The notes: generated by a model from the sequence alone, not told the origin. A DNA stretch of 64,000 nucleotides from Effrenium voratum (GCA_963377175.1 CAUJNA010001249.1:23501-87500), one strand, 5' to 3'; shown: positions 29,450 to 40,063, numbered from the stretch's first letter. Made by a program: numbers and translations.

Positions 29450-30345
29450 CGTTTCGGGCCGCGGGCAGCGGGCGTGCCGCTTCGGGCCGCGCGCTAGGAT
29501 AAGCAAGACAAAATCTCCCGATGTGCGGGCAAAAAATATAATTGCGTGGTATAAAGCTAAGTGGGCAGAGTGCGTAGAGTCAGCCGGAGAAAAACTGTCG
29601 TGCCGCGGGCGTGCCGTCTCGGGCCGCGCGCTGGGATAAGAGAAGCAAAAGCTCCTGATCGACGGGGAAAAAAACTGCGGGGGTGCTTAGCGATTTGGAA
29701 CTATTGGAGCTATATATCAGCGAAGACATTGGCTAACAGAACCAAACTCGAGCCTAGCAAGTTAACCTTTGAGATTTCTGGCGCCGTCACATTTTGAAAG
29801 CGAACAGAAGCTGCGGCACCCCAAGAACTTTTGCTGGGCACTTCCGTTGGTGCGCTCCACCTCTGCCTGGTTGAGGTTCCAAAGATAACCTTTTTGCTTA
29901 TTTGCAAGCCAGGCACCCCAGACCTGCGCTTGCCGAGCTAGCGTGCCGTTTCGGGCCGCTTGTGGCGGACACGAGCGGGCGTGCTGTCTTGAGCCTTGCG
30001 CAGCGAGCGTGCTACTTGGACACGCCATGTGCCGCCGTGCCGTTTCGGGCCGCGCGCGCAGCGACCAAGCGCTGGCCATGGAGTAAGAAACGCGAGTGAA
30101 AAGCCGAGAATGTTTGTTTTGCTGGCTCATAGATCCTCTTGGTCCAGGTGTCAGGCAAGCAGGCAGGGCATAGCTTTGTATTGCGAGCGCAGGAGTATTT
30201 TGCTGGCTCATAGATCGAGGGGTCCAGGTGTCAGGCAGGCAGGCAGGGCGTATAGCCTCTTTTTTTTGCGCTGGCTTAGAAGTCAAGAGGTCTAGGGGCC
30301 GGGTATGTAGCTTTGCGTGGGGGCTTGTCACTCACTCGGCTGCGG
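29450..30345. other. Spacer before the gene array, no gene seen
   Basis: This stretch holds several TTCGG 20-mers and two copies of an 80-bp unit starting TTTTGCTGGCTCATAGATC (30117 and 30198). On the - strand near 29810-29890 NQAEVERTNGSAQQKFLG looks vaguely like an integrase Glu box, too short to call. Confidence 0.5.
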
Positions 30346-30350
30346 TTTCT

Positions 30351-30384
30351 TGGCTCCAACTTAGTTACTTTGGTGACTTGAGCA
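30351..30384 (+). promoter_or_regulatory. Conserved 5' element, unit 1
   Basis: GGCTCC, AGTTACT and TGACTTGAGC in order, about 165 bases before the ATG at 30546. One of five related elements that open each unit of the gene array. Confidence 0.5.
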
Positions 30385-30545
30385 ACACAATCCAAACACA
30401 TGTCAACTTACTTTCAACTTTGACGATGTCAACCAGCAGCCACCCAACAAGCACAGAAAGCAGCGCGCGCGCCGACAGCCCCCGTGGTGGCTTGGCGCTT
30501 CGGCCGGCCACTAGATCTCGGCTTGGCGCTTCGGCCGGCCGAACC

Positions 30546-31335
30546 ATGGCGGAAGAGTTGCGAAATCAGCTGGCAGCCGCACTGGAAGCGAAGCGCGCAG
30601 ATGGCGCACTCACCCAGCAGGAGGCAGAGCTGCTGCGGACCTTGACGCATCCGCCGCTCCCGAGCGAGTGGCTTGCAGGCGGCGCCTGCCACGGCGCCGC
30701 GCGTGGACGCGAGTGAGCCTACTTGGGCAGAGAGGGCGGCCGGGCGCCGCTGGGGCTTGGCAGGGCGCCTGGCAGCAGGGCTGGGGCGACTGGTCGTGGC
30801 AGTCGGGGTGGGGCGACTGGCCTTGGCAGTCGTGGGCTGCGGCGCCACGTTGGGGCGGCTGGGGCTCCGCGTGGCAAGAGCAAGGGCCCGTGCCGCTTCG
30901 GGCCGGGCCCAAGGGGAAAGGCGGCGCACCCAAGGCAAAGGCCGCGGCAAGGGCAAAGGCAACGCCCGGCACGGAGCGACCGACGCCGCGGCCGCGAAGC
31001 GAGAGCTGGCACAGTTCTTGCAGCTGCATGGCGACTTCACTTTCCGCCCGCGGCCGGCGCCGCCGGCGGAAATTCTAACAGTATACGATGAACTATACGA
31101 AGGCAGCCTGGGCCTTTACAAGCACATGGCCAGGCACATGCGCACGCCCGCTGCGCTGGCCATCTTGCACAAGGAGATCTTGCCGGAGATGGCCCGAGAG
31201 TCACACTGGCGAGTGGATAAGCAGAACCACGTAGAGAAAAAACGCCGGGACAGCCGCGAGCTTGGTGCCTCGCGCTCGTCGCGCTCGTCCGTGTCGCGGG
31301 CCAGCGGCTGGACGAGTCGAACCTTCGGCGCGTAG
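30546..31335 (+). pseudogene. Array gene 1: Trp/Gly/Lys-rich protein, frameshifted
   Basis: ATG 30546 follows two TTCGG 20-mers and starts MAEELRNQLAAALEAKRADG. The reading then seems to move near 30690 into a Trp/Gly-rich frame (WQQGWGDWSWQSGWGDW) with GKGGAPKAKA-type basic repeats, and near 31000 into a helical frame (ELAQFLQLHGDFTF; AILHKEILPEMARESHWRVD) ending at TAG 31335. The last part is related to array gene 2 (shared pattern of EIL or DIL, LA, SxWRVxKxHV). No known family is recognised. The W/G/K-rich low complexity would suit RNA binding, but this is a guess. Confidence 0.45.
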
Positions 31336-31680
31336 GGCGGCCACCGTGGCTTGCCGCTTCGGGCGGCCACAAGCTGGCGTGGGGGCACATGCGCGGCTTG
31401 TCGTTTCGGACGGCGGCGCGCGCGCTGACAAGGCGATGACCTGGAAAAGGAGCGGAGCGGACGAGGGCTGTGGCTTGGGGATACATGCGGACGTAGTTTG
31501 GGGCTTCTGTGTCTTGTGGTTTGTTGAGGATGTAGCACGAGGCGTGCGTGTTGCTTGGGTCCACTTTTATGTGTGTGTGAGAGGGAAGGGACGTGTTTTG
31601 CTTGTTTGGGACGTGTTTTGGGAGAAGCTGACCCTACGAAGACCCGACCAAGACCCCTGCCATGATGGCAACTTCCTTCC

Positions 31681-31711
31681 TGGCTCAAAGTCACTACCTA
31701 GGGCTTGGGCA
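31681..31711 (+). promoter_or_regulatory. Conserved 5' element, unit 2, with CA tract
   Basis: TGGCTCAAAGTCACT and GGGCTTGGGC are followed by CACACACACACAC at 31722; the ATG of array gene 2 is about 145 bases downstream. Confidence 0.45.
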
Positions 31712-31854
31712 AGTTTTCTCTCACACACACACACACTTGCAACCACAGCTACAGAGACGCACGCAATATGACAACGCAACACACAGCAAAATCCACTCAG
31801 CAACGCACGGACACTATCTGTTCGCGGCGCTTGGCGTTTCGGCCGGCGTTAGCT

Positions 31855-32229
31855 ATGGTTGGCAAGGGTGAGGGCGCGCCGCGCTTGGACAGCGCAGCTT
31901 TGACTCGGCATGAGCTGGCTGACAGCTCGGAGTCGGTGGCGCGCTCGAAAACACGGCTCAGGCCACCTACCGCCAGAGCCGCCGAGTCTCTCCGTGACAT
32001 GCGCGAAAGCGCACACTTATGGTTTGCTCTGAGAAAGCACGTTGAGCCATGCAAGGCCGAAGACATACTTGCGAGGCTCGCGGAAAACTCGAAATGGCGA
32101 GTTGAGAAGGATCACGTGGACCAAGCTTTGCGAAAACGCTACCTACAGCTAGTACATAAAGTCAAAGAGTTTGAGCCCGCCTTCCAAGACCTTGAGATGC
32201 AGAGGCGCCAGAAGGGGCGCGGCCAGTAG
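31855..32229 (+). CDS. Array gene 2: 124-residue helical protein
   Basis: ATG 31855 lies ten bases after a GGCGTTTCGGCCGGC motif, mirroring array genes 1 and 4. The product is charged and helical (SLRDMRESAHLWFALRKHVE; DILARLAENSKWRVEKDHVD) and ends RRQKGRGQ at TAG 32229. It is a paralogue of the C-terminal part of array gene 1. Function unknown. Its last 60 bases and 3' flank are duplicated immediately downstream. Confidence 0.6.
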   Translation: MVGKGEGAPRLDSAALTRHELADSSESVARSKTRLRPPTARAAESLRDMRESAHLWFALRKHVEPCKAEDILARLAENSKWRVEKDHVDQALRKRYLQLVHKVKEFEPAFQDLEMQRRQKGRGQ

Positions 32230-32472
32230 AGTCTTGCCGTCGGCTTGCCGTTTCGGGCGGCCGCGGATCGAGCAAGAGACAGGGCGGGCTTCGCGCTTCG
32301 ACCGGCCGCGCCACTTCAGTTTGAGCCCGCCTTCCAAGACCTTGAGACGCAGAGGCGCCAGAAGGGGCGCGGCCAGTAGAGTCTTGCCGTCGGCTTGCCG
32401 TTTCGGGCGGCCGCGGATCGAGCAAGAGACAGGGCGGGCTTGGCGCTTCGGCCGGCCGCGCCACTTCGCGCC
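32169..32472. repeat. 152-bp tandem duplication at the 3' end of array gene 2
   Basis: The interval beginning TTTGAGCCCGCCTTCCAAGA at 32169, spanning the last codons, stop and two TTCGG 20-mers, is repeated from 32321 with few changes. The second copy keeps the stop-codon context but has no gene in front. Confidence 0.9.
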
Positions 32473-32559
32473 AACAGGCAGCGCGACCCGGAAAACGCCG
32501 CTTTGCAGAGCTTCGAACACACAAGATTGCCACTATACATAGTCCCTTCTTCCTCGGCC

Positions 32560-32875
32560 ATTTGTATGGGTAGTTCTTTCGGGTCCAGGGAATAACAAAG
32601 ACAGTTCTCCAGTGGTACCCGGCCAGGGACCCATTCGGTTTTGAAAACTGTTCGGGCCACGGACCTTTTCATGTGTTGTCTGTCTGTTTTGTCAAGTTTT
32701 GGGGACTCGCTTCTGTAGCACGGGAGGGAGATTGGAGGGGGGGAGACTTCTTAGGGGTGAACTAATTGGTGGCTGTAAAAAAGGGAGATTGATGGATTCC
32801 CCTCCTTCGGGAAAAAATGGTGGCAACGCCATATGACTGTTTACAGGGTTTCGGCTGACGCGTAAGCGGCGCTTC
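32560..32875. other. Spacer, no gene seen
   Basis: Between array units 2 and 3 I see only unique, moderately A/T-rich sequence with short G runs; no repeat, structure or coding pattern stands out. Confidence 0.4.
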
Positions 32876-32878
32876 GAT

Positions 32879-32912
32879 GGCTCAAATACAGTTACTGTGG
32901 TGACTTGAGCAT
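32879..32912 (+). promoter_or_regulatory. Conserved 5' element, unit 3, with CA tract
   Basis: GGCTCAAA, AGTTACTG and GTGACTTGAGC precede a CA tract (32921-32950) and array gene 3. Confidence 0.5.
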
Positions 32913-33004
32913 GTGGCTACACACACACACATCACACACACACACACATGCACCCACGCATCGCACACGCACACACGTAGGCGTTCCAAGCGCTTGGGCA
33001 TTTT

Positions 33005-33850
33005 GTGTTATCCAGGCTACAGCCGGCAAATGTGATGCACCCGCACCTACGGGGGCCCGTAGAGTTCCACATTGGGGCACTTTTTGCAAGGCAGCTTGCC
33101 AGCAGGAACCTGCACGAGGTGACCGTGCTTGACTTTATGGACGGGGCGGGTGTGCGCTTCTGCAGTGATGACTCAAGGGCGTGGGCTCGCGCGCTGCCCG
33201 CAGATAAGGACGTGCGGAAGTGCCAGCAGGCTTTCGTCCACACCATGTGGGGCGGCCGCGCCCAGCCCGTGTGGGACGGGTACACGCGCAGCTACCAGCT
33301 GGTGCAGCAGTGTTGCCCGTACATGCTGCAGAAGTCTAGGATGTGCCGCGGCAACGAAGCCATCGCCGGTCTCGGCGCTGCATGCGATCAGTGGCACGCT
33401 CTATCGGCGGACCACGGCACCACTCTCAAGACGCACGCGCTCTCGTTCTTGGGCACGCTGGCCAGTCCAAACCGCGGCACCTGGGACACAGACAACGTGC
33501 AGAAGCTGCGCAACATAGGTTTCTACCAGCAGGTGGCTTGCGCATGCGGCTTGACGCGCACGCACAGTGAGCAGTATCACAAAGATCGGCGACAACAGCT
33601 GCAGCTGCAGCAGCTGCCGCGGTTCCTGCCTCGGCTGTATCCCGACGGCCAGCGGGATGGGCTCATTGATCAGGGGCACGAGTTCGTCACGTACTTGGCC
33701 GGAACTCATCCAAACTTCTCTGCGCAGGAAGTGAAGTGGTGCATGCGAGCAGAGAAGTATATGCGGGACCTGCATGAGTCGCTCCAGCGCAAGGACGGGA
33801 GACTCCAAAGCATGAGCGTAGCGCTGCGCGTGCCGTTTCGGGCCGCGTAG
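33005..33850 (+). CDS. Array gene 3: 281-residue protein of unknown function
   Basis: This intact frame starts at ATG 33005 or at the internal ATG 33035 (MHPHLRGPVEFHIGALFARQ). It has a globular, mixed composition with many Cys, His and Trp residues (QAFVHTMWGGRAQPVWDGYT; YQQVACACGLTRTHSEQYHK) and Gln-rich helix near residue 195. The reading ends by translating a TTCGG 20-mer as RVPFRAA before TAG 33850, so the repeat supplies the C-terminus. No family is recognised. Compared with its neighbours it has no frame damage, so it is a good candidate for a functional gene. Confidence 0.6.
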   Translation: MLSRLQPANVMHPHLRGPVEFHIGALFARQLASRNLHEVTVLDFMDGAGVRFCSDDSRAWARALPADKDVRKCQQAFVHTMWGGRAQPVWDGYTRSYQLVQQCCPYMLQKSRMCRGNEAIAGLGAACDQWHALSADHGTTLKTHALSFLGTLASPNRGTWDTDNVQKLRNIGFYQQVACACGLTRTHSEQYHKDRRQQLQLQQLPRFLPRLYPDGQRDGLIDQGHEFVTYLAGTHPNFSAQEVKWCMRAEKYMRDLHESLQRKDGRLQSMSVALRVPFRAA

Positions 33851-34520
33851 TTGCTGCGCCAGCAAGCAGTGACGACCAGCCGCAACGCTCGCGTGCCGTT
33901 TCGGGCCGCGAGCAGCGGCGCACAGACCAAGCTCGCCGGAGAAATAAGGCTGGCTTTTGCGGGGGCGGGGCGGGAGACGGAGCTGGGGAGATTTTAGCGG
34001 CTTCGTGTTGTTCAGCTTGTCCAGTATGGCCTTTTTGTTATTTGACTAAGAAGCAATGCGCTGATAAGGGTTTTGTTTCTAAAAGGGCGAAGGATCAACC
34101 ACTTTTGCGCGTGGGACAAAAGCCACGATGCAACCCCTGGAGCTCACCTCTTTTTGCCTTTGCTGTCCTTAACAGACCTCGGAAGGTCCATTTTGGGAGG
34201 TCCGGCGCCCATTTGTTTTTGTGGCTTTTTGAAGGGAAACCACCATTTTGCAGGGCTCGGTGCCCGTTTTTGTTTTTTTGGCTCGGTTTTAAAGGGAACC
34301 CAACGGAAAACCACTCTTTTCGGGAAACGAGAAGGGGGCACCACCCATTTTGTGAAGTCTGATGCCTGTTTTTTTTTTGTTGGTTGTAAGGGGAAGCCAA
34401 AGGAACCCCACCCTAGTAAGGCCTTATTAAGGCCTCATTTGTGGGACACAAGAGGGCTGTGATTGACGGGTGCCGTGTTTTTTGTTCGCTCAGCAGCCAA
34501 ACGCCGTCGTTGCTTTTTGA
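33851..34520. other. Spacer with degenerate repeats, no gene seen
   Basis: A TTCGG 20-mer lies at 33892. Between 34190 and 34410 three degenerate copies of a unit with GGTGCCC, T-rich runs and AAAGGGAACCCAA or similar follow each other. No coding pattern is convincing. Confidence 0.45.
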
Positions 34521-34521
34521 A

Positions 34522-34554
34522 CGGCTCAAAATCAGTTACTACTGTGACTTGGGC
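34522..34554 (+). promoter_or_regulatory. Conserved 5' element, unit 4, with CA tract
   Basis: CGGCTCAAAA, AGTTACTACTGTGACTTGGGC and a CACACGCACACCC tract precede array gene 4 by about 210 bases. Confidence 0.5.
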
Positions 34555-34763
34555 TTATGTTTACACACACGCACACCCACACATCACACACGCACACACG
34601 CAGCGCAACATCTTGTCACTAAAGAGCTGTTTTCCACGGCACAGCAAGTTTGCCACAGCGAGTCACACGGCCATTACGTGTTAGGAGCAGGCTTGGCGTT
34701 TCGGCCGGCCGCTCCGCGCCATAGCAGGCAGTCTCCGCGCTTGGCGTTTCGGCCGGCGTTGAC

Positions 34764-35156
34764 ATGGCGACTTTCGTGAGCATCAGCGGCGACGCGCTGA
34801 ATGCGCTGAAGGACGTGTACAGGAGAAACCTAAGCGTGCCCGAGCGCTTGGCTTCGCAGGAATGCGTGGCGTGCACGAAAGCCATAGCCGACGACAGGTG
34901 GCAAACAGAGCCAGGCAGACGCGAGCTGGAGCGCACAGGTGTGTGCGAGCGGTGCTGGGACACAATCCATGGGCCCGGCGTGTCGGACACAGCGGCTCAG
35001 CGGCAGTGCGATCGTCTGAGCATCAGTGGCGTGCAGACATGCAGGCAGTGGATCATGTTCAGCAAAGTTCGCGAAGTCGCGCGCATGTCTTCAGAGCACG
35101 GACGACTTGCGTGGGAACTCATCTTGGGCCGCAGGCAGCTGCCACCTGCGACGTGA
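34764..35156 (+). CDS. Array gene 4: 130-residue protein with two Cys-x2-Cys pairs
   Basis: ATG 34764 follows GGCGTTTCGGCCGGCGTT by three bases. The protein starts MATFVSISGDALNALKDVYR and has CVACTKA and, after 37 residues, CERCWDTIHG, a spacing suited to one zinc site. The C-terminal helix ends ELILGRRQLPPAT. The frame is intact. No family is recognised; a small zinc-binding protein is the most that can be said. Confidence 0.6.
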   Translation: MATFVSISGDALNALKDVYRRNLSVPERLASQECVACTKAIADDRWQTEPGRRELERTGVCERCWDTIHGPGVSDTAAQRQCDRLSISGVQTCRQWIMFSKVREVARMSSEHGRLAWELILGRRQLPPAT

Positions 35157-35474
35157 TGTCACGCAGGCGTAGTCGTCGCTTGGCGCTTCGGCCGGCGACG
35201 CGCGCGACGTGTCAGCACGGATGTTGGCACCGACGGACGCGCTTGGCGCTTCGGCCAGCGTGCCTACGAGCGTGCGGAGCAGAGGGCCCGGAGTAGAAAA
35301 GATGGGGCCGCTTTGGTGAGGCTTGTTGTAAGACTTGTTCCTTTTTGCCACATGGTGTCACAGTCACAGGGCTCTGAAGGTTCCTACACCACCGGGGGGG
35401 GGGGGAGGAAGCTGTTGCCAGGTAGCTGTCTTGCGATTGTGGTCCGACATGGGTGGCTTGCCAGGTATAGAGTT

Positions 35475-35519
<45 letters not shown>

Positions 35520-35541
35520 GAGAAAGAGAGAGAGAGAGAGC
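35475..35541. repeat. GA microsatellite
   Basis: An almost pure GA tract with a few CA and AAA interruptions lies just before array unit 5. Confidence 0.95.
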
Positions 35542-35611
35542 ATAAATAGACAGATGCGCAGAACTCTGGAAAGCTGGTTGTGTGACTCGGGGGGTTCACT
35601 GCGCTCCGATC

Positions 35612-35645
35612 GGCTCCAAATCATAGTCACTGTCGTGTCTTGAGC
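35612..35645 (+). promoter_or_regulatory. Conserved 5' element, unit 5, with CA tract
   Basis: CGGCTCCAAA, AGTCACTG and GTGTCTTGAGC are followed by CACACGCACACACA at 35658-35673 and by two TTCGG 20-mers before the ATG at 35832. Confidence 0.5.
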
Positions 35646-35831
35646 AGGTTCTACACATACACACGCACACACATATGCACGCACAGCAAGCACACGCACC
35701 CACGCATGCATTTTCGAGCACAACTGCTTTCGGTTGTTGCAGCGCGGCTTGGCGTTTCGGTCGGCCGTGCGATTGCGGGCGCCACGGACCCGCGGCTTGA
35801 CGCTTCGGTCGGCCGTGTGATTGCGGGCGCC

Positions 35832-37420
35832 ATGGCCTCCGCGGGCCAGCGGCCCATGGTTGTCAGGCCGTCCGAGCTGACGCAGCCTGGACGGCTAGAC
35901 GGCGCTAAGCGACTGCTTGGACGCCTCGTGGAAGTAGAACACGTGCCCAACGCCCGCTTCGGGTGCTACCTCGTCTGCGGCCAGACGGCTCGCGACGTCA
36001 TCGCCATCGAGGCGTGGCGCGAGCTGGCCGAACCCTGCCTCTCTTTTGAAGGCTTCGTGCGTGGTCAGCCTCACGCAGATCGCGCTGAGCAGGCGGCAGG
36101 CCTCGAAAGCCAAGTACACGCACAGCCAGTGCGACCTCTTTGTCCGCTTTGACAAAGGCGCCGGAGTCGAAGAGGAGACCACGCCGCCGCTGGAGCTGCC
36201 GGCCGGCATGCCTTGCACGCCCTTGCACCAAGCCGCTTGCTGGAAAGATGGCCTCGTCAATGTTCGCGCAGAAGTCACGGGTGGGTTCTCCCGCGCGACA
36301 GACGACAAAGATCGCCTCTTCAAGCTCACTCTGCGCCAGCCCGGCAAAGCCGGCGAGTTCTCCGACGCGGAAGTGCTCGCGTGGGGTGAGCTAGCGACAG
36401 CGGCAGAACAGGTGCCGCGACCGGCCATGATGCTCCGCAATCTGGCGGTGACCAAGCACGCAAAGAACGGCTTCACCTTGAAGTGGCTCAAGCAGACCGC
36501 CGCGTGCGCCCTGCCTGCGGTCGAAGCGGAAGAGCTCCGAGCCAACATAGCTGGCCGCGAGCGCTGCAAGACACTATCCCTGCGCGCTGGCGGCGCTGCC
36601 GCGCGAGACTACGGCGCCGGACCGGCGACTTTGGTCTCGCTGGCGACGCTCGGCGCTTTTTTGCCGGCGGCCGAAGCGAAGAAGTTCTCTCACGAGGACG
36701 TGTGGGAGGCACCATTCTGCACGCTGGCTCACCTGCAGACCTTGTCCTGGGTGCCGGAAGACTCTTGGCACTACACAGGCTGCGCCACTTGCTTTCGCAA
36801 GACTTGCGACAAACACGTCGACAGCTGGCGTCCGGCCGTGCTACAGCCTGGAGGCTACTCTGTTGTGGGAATCACACCGGCACGTGTGGTACGCGAGGTC
36901 TTTAAAAATAGCTGGTCGAAAGAAGTGCTGCCGTGCTGACCTTGGCATTTTCGTTTTCTGGCCGGGCGACGCGGTACAGTCGCGAGAGAATGCGGAGCAC
37001 GAGATCCGAGCCCGCAAGTGGGCTGTGCGCTTCGTCGTGGCGCACGACGAAGCGTACTCTGGACCGACTGGCTCTCGCGCCGCGCGCAACACCTTGCAAG
37101 TGGTGCATGTTCGCGAGGCTCCGCTTACCTACTCGGGCTCAGCAAAGCCACTCCTGTGCTTGCGCGCGGCCGCCTCACTCCCGGGCTGCCCATGCATCTA
37201 CTTGTCAGACGCGAACTTGGATGACGCAGGGCAAATTACGGCGGTGAGAGATCTGCCAGTCCAATACGCGGAGCTCTTACTGCGAGTGACGGCCAAAGAT
37301 CCTGTGCAGGAGTGCAACGAAGCCGAGCGCGGAGTGCGAATCATCTTCGAGTGCGCAGACGCCACGCAGCCAGATATCCGCGCGGACCTCATGTGGGTGG
37401 TCAGCGTCAGAGACAGCTAG
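35832..37420 (+). pseudogene. Array gene 5: large unknown protein with Cys/His box, two frame changes
   Basis: ATG 35832 starts MASAGQRPMVVRPSELTQPG. The reading shifts near 36050 into a 290-codon frame (QCDLFVRFDKGAGVEEET; LRNLAVTKHAKNGFTLKWL; EELRANIAGRERCKTL) that contains CATCFRKTCDKHVDSW, a plausible zinc box, and stops at 36939; the coding pattern continues in a third frame (VFWPGDAVQSRENAEHEIRA; YLSDANLDDAGQITAV) until TAG 37420. It would be about 530 residues. No family is recognised. It is followed by a 1.25 kb duplicate of its second half. Confidence 0.5.
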
Positions 37421-37629
37421 GCCATCGCGCGACAGCCGGCCTGAAAAACGACTGTTGCGGGTGGTTGCAAGCTCATTGTTTTTGTTCCTTTCGTCGACAC
37501 GGACGGCGAGCATTCCTTGCGTCACTGGCAGGTTGATCTTCCAGTTTTCCGGCTTTAGCGGACGGAGATATCTGAGCCGTTTTGCCCGCGTCGGGCGTGG
37601 CAGTTTCCTTGGGAGATCCAGCCAGCTTG

Positions 37630-39035
37630 AGATCAAGGCGTCTTCAGGAAGACGCCATGCAATGACTCTCGTTGTAACCTAAGGTTGCCAGAGTTTAAGA
37701 GGGCTTTGACCTCGCCCAGACTTCGTGTTGGGGCGACGCGCGTGCCGTTATGGGCGCGCTGTTCGTGTCGGCGCGTGCGAGCCAACATAGCTGGCCGCGA
37801 GCGCTGCAAGGCGCTATCCCAACGCTGGCGGCGCTGCCGCGTGAGACTACGGCCCCGGACCGGCGACGTTGGTCTCGCTGGCGACGCTCGGTGCTTTTTT
37901 GCCGACGGCCGAAGCGAAGAAGTTCTCTCAGGAGGACGTGTGGGAGGCGCCGTTCTGCATGCTGGCTCACCTGCAGACCTTGCCCCGGGTGCCGGAAGAC
38001 TCTTGGCACTACACGGGCTACGCCACTTGCTTTCGCAAGACTTGCGACAACGAAGCTGGCCCGCTGGCGTCCGGCCGTGCTACAGCCTGGAGGCTACTGT
38101 GTGGGATCACCACGGCACGCTGGACCGCGGCGGATCTTGTAACATGTGCGTCGACGAAGTGGCTGTCGTGCTGCCTTGGACGTTTCGGCCGGGCGACCGG
38201 TACAGTCGCGAGTCAGTCGCGAGAGAATGCGTAGCACGAGATCCGAGCCCGCAAGCGGGCTGTGCGCTCGTCGTGGCGCACGACGAAGCGTTATCTGGAA
38301 CCGTCTGGCTCTTCGCATCCCGCGCGCAACACCTTGCAATGGGGTGCTGTGTCGCGAGGCTCCGCTTAACCTACTTCGGGCTCAGCAAAGCCACTCCTGT
38401 GCTTGCGCGCGGGCCGCCCTCACTCCGGGCTGACCATGGCAATTACTTGTGCAGACGCGATACTTGGTTGACGCAGGGGCAAATTACGGCAGGTGAGGAT
38501 CTGCCAGTCCAGTACGCGGAGTTTACTGACGGAGTGTGACGGGCCAAAAGATTCACTGCTGGTCAGGAGTGCAAACGAAGCTCGAAGAATGCGCGCGGAG
38601 TTGCGAATTCATCATCGAAATTGTGCGCAGGGAGCCACGCAGCAGATATCCGCGCGCACCTTCAATGTGGGTGGTCAGCGTCTGAGACAGCTTGGCCATC
38701 GCGCGAACAGCGGCTGTAACACGCTGTTGCGGGTGGTTGCAAAGCCTATGTTCTGTTCGACACGGGACGGCGAGCCTTCCTTGCGTCACTGGCAGGTGAT
38801 CTTCCAGTTTCCGGCTGCGGACGGAGATATCGAGCCGTTTGCCCGCCGTCGGGCGTGGCAGCTTTCCTTGGACTCCCAGCCCAGCCTTGAGATCAAGCGT
38901 CTTCAGGAAGACGCCATGGCAATGACTCCGTTGACTAAGGCTGCCAGAGTAAAAGAGGCTTTGACCTCGCCCAGCTTTCGTGCTTGATGACGCGCGTGCC
39001 GTTTCGGGCCGCGCGTTCGTGTCGGCGCGTGCCGC
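37630..39035 (+). pseudogene. Degenerate tandem copy of the second half of array gene 5
   Basis: From 37778 the sequence repeats 36538 onward (GAGCCAACATAGCTGGCCGC) at an offset of about 1,240 bases, through the Cys/His box and the 3' flank. The two copies differ mainly by single-base insertions and deletions, most of them extra bases in the second copy, so no frame survives. The flanking module GTCTTCAGGAAGACGCCATG occurs at both ends of the unit (37635 and 38895). Confidence 0.8.
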
Positions 39036-39261
39036 GTCGGCGCGCGCTCGCGCGGACTGCTGCACCGCTTGATGCAGAACGAAGAGAAAAGCTTAGCACT
39101 TTTTGCGCTGGACACGCGTGCCGTTTCGGGTCGGCGTGCTCCAGCGCCCAGACTACAGCTGGTTTGACAGACGCAAAGAAAAGGGCGCTCTCGTACGGGG
39201 GAGGGAGGAGAGTTGAACTTAGAGAAGCGCTGTTGGGAGCTTTGGAAGGGAAAGAGAAGTA

Positions 39262-39262
39262 A

Positions 39263-39296
<34 letters not shown>

Positions 39297-39331
39297 GCGA
39301 GGAGGAGGTGGAGGAAGAAGAGAGGTGCCAG

Positions 39332-39376
<45 letters not shown>

Positions 39377-39394
39377 GAGAGAGAGAGAGGAAAG

Positions 39395-39474
<80 letters not shown>

Positions 39475-39560
39475 CAGAGAAACAGAAAGAGAAAGAGAAA
39501 GAGAAAGAGAGAAAGAGAGAAAGAGAGAAAGAGAGAAAAAGAGAGAGAGAGAGAGAGAAG
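39262..39560. repeat. Long GA-rich microsatellite
   Basis: GA repeats with GGA, AAAGA and GACAGA interruptions extend about 300 bases. Open frames across it on both strands (Arg/Glu or Ser/Leu runs) are artefacts of the repeat. Confidence 0.95.
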
Positions 39561-39599
39561 CAAGGGGCCAAGGACAGTTCTCCAAACTATAGTTGTTCA

Positions 39600-40060
39600 C
39601 TGCTTTGAAACTTCCGCCCCCCGGCTCTGCCGGACCTTACTTGTAAGTGCAATGTCTTTCAGCAACGTCTCACTCGAGAATTACTTACACGAGATGCGGA
39701 AGACACAGTATCACGATCTTTTCGTCACGACCAGAACATCCATCCGAGGTCCTTTCGGGGGCAACCGCCCCAACACTCAAGCTCAAACTCCGCGATCTGA
39801 TCTGACTTTGCAGCGCCCTGCTTGCGAGACTCCTGCGAGTCATCCACCGCAATGGTAGGGGCAGCAGCCGCATCTTTGCCAGACACCGCATCATCTGTCT
39901 TCACATCTTGATCCTCCTCTGCCTCCACCTCCACCTCCTCCTCATCACCGGCAAGACACTGACTAGCCATGTCTAATTGCAAGTGCCAGTGCCAAAAGGC
40001 TGCAAAAACACTTTTCGATTGCTCCCTGAAAAACTCGGCATCCTCTCACCCGGACACGCG
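39600..40060. other. Spacer, weak ORFs only
   Basis: A short + frame (39652-39858, MSFSNVSLENYLHEMRKTQY) and an acidic - frame overlap here. Neither shows a family pattern, and I cannot decide between them. Confidence 0.3.
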
Positions 40061-40063
40061 CTC

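Larger units (their letters stand above)
29434..39150 (+). repeat. Dispersed TTCGG-core 20-mers, single orientation
   Basis: More than twenty copies fall in two subtypes: CGTGCCGTTTCGGGCCGCG (for example 29440, 33828, 33892, 38996) and CTTGGCGCTTCGGCCGGCC (for example 30491, 34690, 34740, 35179, 35747). All that I see read the same way on +, as do the genes among them. Copies lie just before start codons and just after or across stop codons. Confidence 0.85.

Noticed and set aside
29780..29900. - strand NQAEVERTNGSAQQ as another integrase fragment
   Set aside because: Too short, with no Asp boxes nearby; chance cannot be excluded.
39213..39600. Arg/Glu-rich and Ser/Leu-rich frames
   Set aside because: They are translations of the GA microsatellite on both strands.
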